A DNA stretch of 64,000 nucleotides, taken from contig JAHZIX010000050.1 in NCBI GenBank assembly GCA_022601195.1, positions 1-64,000 on the forward strand, given 5' to 3'. Shown here piece by piece: positions 56,883-64,000 of this stretch (within the stretch, counting starts at the first letter, position 1; each line of letters starts with the position of its first letter). This stretch comes from Deltaproteobacteria bacterium (GTDB lineage: Bacteria; Acidobacteriota; Thermoanaerobaculia; Multivoradales; JAHZIX01). Below the pieces are notes generated by a model. That model had not been told where the DNA came from, ran no database searches, and saw nothing but the letters and a program-made list of their open reading frames with translations. A program made the position numbers and the translations under genes.

Positions 56883-57257
56883 CTAGCCGCTCTGGCCATC
56901 TAGAACGGCGATGGCTCGCTTCGGAGCCACGAGGCGGTAGCCTTCTTCTAAGATCTCTTCCACGAATGCCCAATCGGGCTCTCGGTCGAGGCGCATGGCT
57001 ACCCAGCCTCGGGGCCCCAGGTAGGGGGGCACGAAGAAGAGTTCCGGGGCGGCCTCGACTCGGTCCTGCTGTTCACTAAAGGTCGATTTCACCCAAATAG
57101 CCACCCGGCCGTCACCATGGTGGTTGTCGGCGAAAGTGGCGAAGGTCTTGGCGCCGCCCCACCAGGTAGGCGCTCCGTGGGAGAGCTTCTCCCGCGTTTC
57201 GGGCCACGCCTCGATAACTGCCCGCAGTCGTTCCAGCAAGACTTTCGATTCGTTCAC
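56883..57257 (-). CDS. MmcQ/YjbR family protein
   Basis: LPETREKLSHGAPTWW...KTFATFADNHH...PPYLGPRGWVAMRLDREPDWAFVEEILEEGYRLVAPKR. Confidence 0.85.
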   Translation of the reverse strand: MNESKVLLERLRAVIEAWPETREKLSHGAPTWWGGAKTFATFADNHHGDGRVAIWVKSTFSEQQDRVEAAPELFFVPPYLGPRGWVAMRLDREPDWAFVEEILEEGYRLVAPKRAIAVLDGQSG

Positions 57258-57448
57258 CAGAAAACTCCCATGGCCACTCCCCTGTTTCTACCGCCGGCAC
57301 GAAGCCGGTCCCTTTTTCCGAAGAAGGTATACGAAAAGGATATAGGAAGCGTGGGGCCTAGTCGCGAATCCAGGGCACCCAGAGGAAGCTGCGCCGCTAC
57401 TTAGAAGCCTCGATGTCGCGGCGACAGGGAAGGACCGAACCCGGCGGT

Positions 57449-59368
57449 TCAGCCCCCGGAGATGCGGGAATCGCTGCCAAAGTCACGGCGGATCGACTCG
57501 ACGTCCCAGCCGGCGTCGCGGTCCTCGTCGACCGTCTCGAGCTCGCTGATCAAAAGCCGCTCCAGGTCGTGGACCTTCTGCTTTGCGGTATTCATATAGA
57601 GCTTCTCGTCGTGGCGCAGGTCATAGAGCTCCTTGAAACTCTCCACCTCGTAGCAGCGGAACTTGCGAGCCGAGCGCATGGCCTGGTGGGACCGGAAACC
57701 CAGGGCGCCAAGGGCGTCGACGCCGAGCCGCAGGGCCGAATCCAGGGCTTCCCGGTAGACGTCTTCGACGCCGGTATCGAGGATCTCGTAGGCGTCGTGG
57801 CGAGTCGCCACGGTGGCCATGACCCGCAGGTTTGGGAAGTGCTTGCGGGCCGTCTCGGCGATGAGGTGGGTCTTCTCGACGCTGTCGATGGCCAAAATCA
57901 GCAGGCGCGCCTTGTCCGCTCCCGCGGCACTGAGGAGGTCCAGGCGGCAGGCATCGCCGTAGAACACCTTGATTCCGACCTTGCGCAGCACCTCGACTTT
58001 CTCCGAATTGATGTCGAGAATCGTCGGGCGGACGCCGTTGGCCCGCAAGAAGCGCCCCACGACGGCCCCCGTGCGGCCGAAGCCGGCGATGATCACCGGA
58101 TTCTCCTCGTCGATGGCGTCCGGCTCTCGGGCGTCGGTTTCTTCGAGGGTTCCGAAGCGCGGTAAGAGCACCTTCTCGGCCAGCATGAGAAGGAGGGGCG
58201 TGAGGGCCATGGAAACCGCGACGGCCGCGATGAGAGGCGCCGAGACGTCGGCCCCGAAGATGTGGTTCTGAGTGGCGAAGGAAACCAACACGAAAGCAAA
58301 TTCGCCGCCTTGGGCGAGGGCGAAGGCGAACAGCAGGCCCTGGTCGAGGCTCATCTTGAAGCCCTTGGCCAAACCGAGGAGCACCGCCAGCTTGAGGCCG
58401 ACGAGCCCCACCACGAGCATGGCGATGAGGCCCGGGGCGTCGCCGATCAGCTGGAAGTCGATGGCCGCGCCAACGGAGATAAAGAAGAGCCCGAGCAGCA
58501 GCCCCTTGAAGGGCTCGATATCCCCCTCGAGCTCGTGGCGATACTCACTGTTGGCCAATACGACGCCGGCCAGGAAGGTGCCGAGGGCGGGGGAAAGGCC
58601 CACTCGGGTCATTAGCAGGGCGATGCCGATCACCAGAAGTAGGGCGGCGGCCGTGAAGACCTCGCGCAGTCGGGCGGAAGCGATAAAGCGGAAGAGCGGT
58701 GAGGTCAGAAAGCGGCCACCGACGATCACCACCGCCACGGCGCCGAGCACGGCGAGACCTTGTCCCCAGGGAGGCAGGGTCTCCACCCAGGGCGTATGGC
58801 CTCCACCGTGGCCCCCGGTGGCGTCGGCGGCGCCTTGACTGGAGCCGATGGCCAACAGGGGCATCAGAGCCAGCATGGGAATCACCGCCATGTCCTGGAA
58901 AAGCAGGACGGCGAAGGCGTTCTGCCCCGCCTCCGTTTTCATCAATCCCTTCTCCGCCAAGGTCTGAAGCACGATCGCGGTCGACGACAGGGCCAAGATG
59001 AGGCCCACCGCCAGTGCCTGGTTCCATGGCAGACCGGCTGCGAAAACGGCGATGCCACCGACCAGCAAGGTGGTCAGGCCGACCTGAAGGCCACCGAGAC
59101 CGAGAATCGGCCCCCGCAAGCGCCAAAGCAAACTCGGTTCGAGCTCGAGCCCGATGAGGAAGAGCATCATCACGACGCCGAACTCGGCGAAGTGCATGAC
59201 GTCCTGCCCCTCCTCGCCGATCAGGTGGAGACCGAAGGGGCCGATGACGATGCCGGCCAGTAAGTAGCCGAGCACCGATCCGAGACCGAGGCGTTTCGCG
59301 ATCGGCACCGAGACCACCGCCGCCATCAGATAGACGAAGGCCTGGAAGAAAAAGCCCTCACCGTGCAT
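57449..59368 (-). CDS. KefC-like monovalent cation:H+ antiporter with TrkA-N domain
   Basis: CPA2 membrane domain, then PVIIAGFGRTGAVVGRFLRANGVRPTILDINSE; start trimmed to MHGEGFFFQ. Confidence 0.92.
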   Translation of the reverse strand: MHGEGFFFQAFVYLMAAVVSVPIAKRLGLGSVLGYLLAGIVIGPFGLHLIGEEGQDVMHFAEFGVVMMLFLIGLELEPSLLWRLRGPILGLGGLQVGLTTLLVGGIAVFAAGLPWNQALAVGLILALSSTAIVLQTLAEKGLMKTEAGQNAFAVLLFQDMAVIPMLALMPLLAIGSSQGAADATGGHGGGHTPWVETLPPWGQGLAVLGAVAVVIVGGRFLTSPLFRFIASARLREVFTAAALLLVIGIALLMTRVGLSPALGTFLAGVVLANSEYRHELEGDIEPFKGLLLGLFFISVGAAIDFQLIGDAPGLIAMLVVGLVGLKLAVLLGLAKGFKMSLDQGLLFAFALAQGGEFAFVLVSFATQNHIFGADVSAPLIAAVAVSMALTPLLLMLAEKVLLPRFGTLEETDAREPDAIDEENPVIIAGFGRTGAVVGRFLRANGVRPTILDINSEKVEVLRKVGIKVFYGDACRLDLLSAAGADKARLLILAIDSVEKTHLIAETARKHFPNLRVMATVATRHDAYEILDTGVEDVYREALDSALRLGVDALGALGFRSHQAMRSARKFRCYEVESFKELYDLRHDEKLYMNTAKQKVHDLERLLISELETVDEDRDAGWDVESIRRDFGSDSRISGG

Positions 59369-60029
59369 GGCTGTCTCCTTCCTCTGCTTCACCCAGGCCT
59401 TCTTCTGTTTCAGCCAGGAGAGCGTCGAGGTTCTCGTTGAGCCGAGACAGCTGGGCCACTCCGGGATCACCGACGTCGATCCGTCCATCCCGCAACGCCT
59501 CGAGGACGCGCTGGTAGTCCGCGGCGTGCTCTTCGATGGCCCGGGGCGACATGGAGTGGGTCCCATGTACGACGAAGGGCGGCAGGCAGGCGATGCCGCA
59601 GAGGCTACAGGTCTGGTAAAGGGAAGCGAGGAATTGGCGCATGGTGTGACGGTTGAAACCGTCCACCTGGTAGGCCTCCTCGCTGGCTCCGGTGCTGACG
59701 ACGAAGAGCGCGGTCTTGCCCTTGAGGGCGTTGCCCTCGGATCCGTAGGCCCAGCCGTGCTCGAGGACGATGTCCTGCCATTCCTTGAGCATCGCCGGCG
59801 TCGAATACCAGAAGAAAGGGAATTGGAAGACGAAGACGTCGTGAGCGGTTAATAGCTCCTGCTCCCGATCCGCCCGGATGTGAAAATCCGGGTAGGCCTC
59901 GTAGAGGTCGTGAAACGTCACTCCCGGAACTGCGTCCACGGAAGCGGCCAGGCGGCGGTTGACACGGGACTTTTCGAGGGCTGGATGGGCGAATAGAACC
60001 AGCAGCCGCTGAGCGGAAGTGTCGTTCAT
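59358..60029 (-). CDS. KefF/KefG-like NAD(P)H oxidoreductase
   Basis: LVLFAHPALEKSRVNRRLA...FQFPFFWYSTPAMLKEWQDIVLEHGWAYG; overlaps kefC-like start. Confidence 0.9.
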   Translation of the reverse strand: MNDTSAQRLLVLFAHPALEKSRVNRRLAASVDAVPGVTFHDLYEAYPDFHIRADREQELLTAHDVFVFQFPFFWYSTPAMLKEWQDIVLEHGWAYGSEGNALKGKTALFVVSTGASEEAYQVDGFNRHTMRQFLASLYQTCSLCGIACLPPFVVHGTHSMSPRAIEEHAADYQRVLEALRDGRIDVGDPGVAQLSRLNENLDALLAETEEGLGEAEEGDSHAR

Positions 60030-60162
60030 TCGAGGGAGGTCGTCCTCAGAAAGTTTGCGGTGAGTTCCGGCTAGGGGCGACTAGCTTAATTCGGATCAGA
60101 GCCCGCGGCAAGGACACGGCCGCAGCTGCCCCTGACGAGGGGGCAGCCGAATCCCCGGGTGG

Positions 60163-60378
60163 GTGCAGGATCTGATCTGGTCAGTTCTTGGACGGTTTGG
60201 AGACGAACGCCTGGAGACACGCCTGGAGGACTTTGGTGTCAACAGCTGGGGAGTGACAACCGATCAATTGCAAACCCTCTGGTCTGATGCCAAGGCAGAG
60301 CTGGGCATCCCAGAAGTGTCACCGGCCAAGATCGACCTGGAACGCTACCTCCCCGTCGGAGGCCAGACCGCGGACTGA
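60163..60378 (+). pseudogene. Short ORF with a C-terminus duplicated at 61681-61787
   Basis: SDAKAELGIPEVSPAKIDLERYLPVGGQTAD vs SEARSELGIPKVAAAEIELEG-stop-LSAGDQTPD. Confidence 0.4.
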
Positions 60379-60553
60379 ACCCGTCCCGCGAGTTGGTAGA
60401 TGAGCCGTTGGAGGTACGGTGGATGGACTGGGGAAACTCTGAGAAGACTCGGCTGCGACTTGCTTTTAGCCCCCCTTCCGCCGGCAGTCCAGACCTCTCG
60501 GAGGCCCGATCGCAGCTGAAGCGATTTTCACCACGGGCTGCTAGACTCTCGAT

Positions 60554-60751
60554 ATGGAAGAAGAACGCTTGGTAGAGATCGAGACGCGGTTAGCGTATCA
60601 AGGGAAGCTGCTCAGTGATCTCGACGAGGTCATGCAGGGTTTTACCGACCACATAGCGAAGCTCGAAAGGAAAATTCGCCTGCTTGAAGGCGCGCTGCTC
60701 GAGTCTCGAGAAGAGATGGAGCCCCACAATACGCCGCCGCCTCACTACTAA
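60554..60751 (+). CDS. slyX: SlyX family protein
   Basis: 65 aa, ETRLAYQGKLLSDLDEVMQGFTDHIAKLERKIRLLEGAL...TPPPHY. Confidence 0.9.
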   Translation: MEEERLVEIETRLAYQGKLLSDLDEVMQGFTDHIAKLERKIRLLEGALLESREEMEPHNTPPPHY

Positions 60752-60902
60752 GCCTCGAGACGACTGCGGGAACGAACAGGCTGCTATCGCATGAAGAAGC
60801 TGCTTTCGATCTGCCGTGCCCGAAGAGAATGCACTCTACCAATTCGAGATACTCGATGCATCGCAATGAATTCACAGGAAAGCGCACTGCGGTAGCTCCC
60901 GT

Positions 60903-61631
60903 GTGTGCTCGGGAAGAACCGTGTCGACACTCCAGAACCTGACGGATCGTGTCATCACACTGCTTGGACTCGACCTGGATTTCTCGATCGATATTGGTAC
61001 GGACCCCCTCAACCAGATCACCGAGGACCTCTACCTCGGTGCCCGACCCGATCAACAGCAAGTCCCGGCCCTCGAGAAAATCGGAATCACCCACGTCGTC
61101 AGCTGTCTGCGAGAGGGCGAACGGGCCAAGGTAGCGTTTCTAAGGTCAAGCTTCGATTCGCTTTTCATCCCGATGCACGATGGAATGCATGAGGATATCG
61201 CAAGCGTCTTTCCTATCTTCTTTGACTTTGTGCAAACCGCACGGGGACAGGAAGTCGCACCGAAGATCTTCGTTCATTGCGAGGCCGGGGTCAGTCGTTC
61301 GGCCACGCTCGCCACCGCGCTCCTGATGCAACAATCAGGAAAGCGATTCTTCCCCGCCTATTGCGACGTCCGCGCCAAACGGGGAGCGGTACTTCTCAAC
61401 ATCGGCTTCGCAACACAGCTTCAGAAGCTCGAATTCGACCTTCATCCGAAAGCAAACCATGACCAGAGCGTGTCATCGTTGGCCCGCTACCTCCGGGAGG
61501 TATGCAAGGTTCCCATCAAACTCGAGGTTCTCCACAGCGAGCTCCACCACCACGACTACGATGCGGTCGAAACCCTTCAGTCGATTTTCGGCGATGAGAT
61601 ACCCCGCGTCATCCAGGGTGTGCGCCGGTGA
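60903..61631 (+). CDS. Dual-specificity phosphatase-like protein
   Basis: VHCEAGVSRSATLATALLMQ, the HCxxGxSRS signature. Confidence 0.87.
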   Translation: MCSGRTVSTLQNLTDRVITLLGLDLDFSIDIGTDPLNQITEDLYLGARPDQQQVPALEKIGITHVVSCLREGERAKVAFLRSSFDSLFIPMHDGMHEDIASVFPIFFDFVQTARGQEVAPKIFVHCEAGVSRSATLATALLMQQSGKRFFPAYCDVRAKRGAVLLNIGFATQLQKLEFDLHPKANHDQSVSSLARYLREVCKVPIKLEVLHSELHHHDYDAVETLQSIFGDEIPRVIQGVRR

Positions 61632-61902
61632 GCTCGATGGGAAGTCCTCCGAACCGGCGAGGGGGCAGCCGAATCCCCGGAACCTCTGGTCGGAGGCCCG
61701 GTCGGAGCTGGGCATTCCGAAAGTTGCCGCCGCGGAGATCGAGCTCGAGGGCTAGCTGTCGGCCGGCGACCAAACCCCGGACTGAGGCGGCAAATCCTGC
61801 CCTTTCGCTGGAGAGCCACCCTCGACCGAGGTTGGCGCCCCTAGCTGGATGGAGATAGTGACACCGCGAGCGAGGCCTTAGACAGCACCGTCCGCGGGTG
61901 GG

Positions 61903-62442
61903 TCATTGGCGTGGGAGGAGGAGACGCCGCCCGCGGGCCTTCCCCAGCAGGCAGAGGGCGATGGACCACAGGACGATCCAGCTGTGGAGGCAGAGGCCGC
62001 GCCGCCTGCGGTAGAGGCGGTCAACGCCACGAGTCCAGCCGGCCCCGGCACCGGCGAGCAGCTGCGCCAGGCCGGTGACTCCGGGTTTGATGCGGAACCG
62101 TGGGTCGTGCTGCGATCGGTGCCAACCGAGGCGAGTCAGGTCCGCCGGAGTCAGCGGCCGCGGCCCGATCCAGCTCATGTCGCCCCGCAGAACGTTGAGC
62201 CATTGGACTGTTTCGTCCAGGCCGGTGTGGCGTAGCCAGGCGCCGGCTCGCGTCACCTGCCCTTTGTGCATGGTGCGAAATTTGAAGATCGAGAATGTCT
62301 GCCGGTGGTGCCCCACCCGCTGCTGGCGAAATAGGATCGGCGAGCCGTCCAGGCACCACACCACCAGGGCGACGCAGGACACCAGGGGTAGGAATAGGGG
62401 TGCGGAAAGGAAGCACCAGAGAAGGTCGCCCGCCCGCGTCAC
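61903..62442 (-). CDS. Bacterial sugar transferase (undecaprenyl-phosphate sugar transferase type)
   Basis: GSPILFRQQRVGHHRQTFSIFKFRTM, DETVQWLNVLRGDMSWIGPRPL, RFRIKPGVTGLAQL; GTG start overlapping the upstream stop. Confidence 0.88.
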   Translation of the reverse strand: MTRAGDLLWCFLSAPLFLPLVSCVALVVWCLDGSPILFRQQRVGHHRQTFSIFKFRTMHKGQVTRAGAWLRHTGLDETVQWLNVLRGDMSWIGPRPLTPADLTRLGWHRSQHDPRFRIKPGVTGLAQLLAGAGAGWTRGVDRLYRRRRGLCLHSWIVLWSIALCLLGKARGRRLLLPRQ

Positions 62443-63872
62443 AGCGGCTCCGGCTTGGCCGCCTCCCGAGCCGGGGCCGCTGCAAGGGCCGCAACCGGCT
62501 CCTCCTCTACACCTCGGTCCGGCCGGTTGAGGATCCCTTCCAACAACGGCAGCATCCAGGCCAGCCGACGGGTTCGAATCACCAGATCCCACACCGGCTC
62601 GAACTTCTTCCAGCCGGTGGCGTAGAGGAATCGGCGCAAGCGGTGAGGCACCGTTCCCCCCATGCTGGCCGCCCGCGCGATATTCGACCAGCGATAGAAG
62701 TCCCGATAGGCACGTCCGTATCCGGCTTCGAGGGTCGCGGTGCTCATGTGCCGAGGGGCGAACACCGCGTGGCGCGTATCGTAGAGTCGCCAGTCCCGGT
62801 GCAACAATCGGCCTTCCGCCTCGAGGCGGGCGTAGTAGGCGGTACCGGGATAAGGCGTGGCAATGTGAAAGGTCGCCGTGGTCAGTCCTTGGGAAACCGC
62901 CCAGGATACGGTGCGCTCGAAGACATCCTCGCGGTCGTCGTCCAGCCCGAAAACGAAGCTACCGTTGACTGAGATCCCTAGCTCGTGGAGCCGGGCAATG
63001 GCCGCCTCGTAACTGCGCTTCAGATTCTGCGTCTTGTTGGCGGCTTGGAGGTTGGCCTCCGAAAGGGTCTCGAAGCCGATGAAGATGCTGCGCAAGCCTG
63101 CGTTCGCCGCCTCTTCGATGAGATCACCCCGCAGGATCGCGTCCACCGTGGAGGCGCCCTGGAACAACCGCCCCATGCCGCGCAGGCCCGAGAACAGGGC
63201 GCTAGCGAACCGTCGATGCCCCAGCAGGTGGTCGTCGAGAAAGTACAGGTGCCGCCCCGGTAGGCGATCGATCTCCGCCAGGGCGTCATCGACCGTCTGG
63301 GTGTAAAAACCCTTTCCACCGGTGAAAAAGGCGTCTTTGTAGCAGAAGTCACAGTGGTGCGGGCAGCCGCGGCTAACGACCAACGAATTGGGCACGAGAT
63401 ACCGCGAGCGCCGGATCAGATCCCGTCGCACCGGCGGCACACCCAGGAGAGTCCTCGTCGTGCCGACATACCGGGGCAACAACCGGCCAGCACGCAGGTC
63501 GGCGAGCAGTCGAGGAAAGGCCTCTTCCCCCGGTCCCAGGCAGATCGTGTCCCCATGCCGCGCCGCCTCCTCCGGCAGCGCCGTCACATGCAGCCCACCC
63601 AGCGCCACCGTGCATCCTCGCGAACGGTAAAGGTCAGCGATCTCGTAGGCTCGGTGAGCATTGGTGATGTACACCTGAATCACCACCAGCTCCGGCTCGT
63701 CGTCGAAGCGAACTCTCTCCACGTGCTCATCCACCAGCGTTACCTCGTCCCTCGGTGAACAGTAGGCGGCCAGAGTCGCCAGGCCCAGGGGTGGAAATAG
63801 GGAGTACTTGATCGGTCGAAACAACGGACTCGTCGCCTCGGTCAACGCCGGCAGGATGAACTTGATCCGCAT
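62439..63872 (-). CDS. B12-binding/radical SAM protein
   Basis: N-terminal cobalamin-binding-like domain, SRGCPHHCDFCYKDAFF (CxxxCxxC); start trimmed to MRIKFILPAL. Confidence 0.92.
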   Translation of the reverse strand: MRIKFILPALTEATSPLFRPIKYSLFPPLGLATLAAYCSPRDEVTLVDEHVERVRFDDEPELVVIQVYITNAHRAYEIADLYRSRGCTVALGGLHVTALPEEAARHGDTICLGPGEEAFPRLLADLRAGRLLPRYVGTTRTLLGVPPVRRDLIRRSRYLVPNSLVVSRGCPHHCDFCYKDAFFTGGKGFYTQTVDDALAEIDRLPGRHLYFLDDHLLGHRRFASALFSGLRGMGRLFQGASTVDAILRGDLIEEAANAGLRSIFIGFETLSEANLQAANKTQNLKRSYEAAIARLHELGISVNGSFVFGLDDDREDVFERTVSWAVSQGLTTATFHIATPYPGTAYYARLEAEGRLLHRDWRLYDTRHAVFAPRHMSTATLEAGYGRAYRDFYRWSNIARAASMGGTVPHRLRRFLYATGWKKFEPVWDLVIRTRRLAWMLPLLEGILNRPDRGVEEEPVAALAAAPAREAAKPEPL

Positions 63873-64000
63873 GCCGAGGACGGTAGGGGTGAACTGTGGC
63901 AGCCATCGGGCGAGGAAGGGGCAAATTCGGGATCGATTCTGCCCATGTACAGCACCGACCGCCTTTTCCCTCACCCACCAAACCACCAGAGGCGGCAGCC

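Noticed and set aside
57413-58165. 250-aa + strand ORF
   Set aside because: Antisense to the KefC-like gene, whose motifs are clear.

Overview
GC-rich bacterial window, possibly Acidobacteriota-like judging from an ADOP-type FtsX/MacB permease (inference only). No rRNA or tRNA was recognised. Main contents: (1) 0.2-5.7 kb, an RHS-repeat protein with a C-terminal HExxH (HETLH) domain followed 8 bp later by a small lipoprotein (candidate zincin effector and immunity pair). (2) 6.6-11.3 kb, a membrane protein, a TonB receptor with His/Asp-repeat loops, and a His-rich small exported protein. (3) A TrhO-RluA fusion, an ACT-like plus TIR-like protein, and a ~170-bp MITE-like element with perfect 16-bp terminal inverted repeats. 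(4) 20.8-34.4 kb, an accessory zone with integron-type architecture: several attC-like sites and three copies of an attI/Pc-like repeat, two of which directly precede cassette genes, with no integron integrase in the window. The same zone holds VapBC copies, an IS3 element and an aqpZ gene with an in-frame stop. (5) A PQQ-type sugar dehydrogenase, then a 1164-aa/227-aa gene pair of unknown function. (6) 43-55 kb, a putative defence island: type I R-M (HsdR/M/S), an Mrr-like protein, a DUF3883 protein, a DUF429 protein and a coupled pair of nucleotidyltransferases. (7) A 42-bp tandem repeat that stays open as a 14-aa repeat, a SymE-like protein, KefC/KefG-like proteins, SlyX, a dual-specificity phosphatase, a sugar transferase and a radical SAM protein. 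The best candidate for something undescribed is the dispersed attI/Pc-like repeat and cassette arrangement, including a cassette fused to a duplicated aqpZ tail. Functions are from reading the translations; no database search was run.
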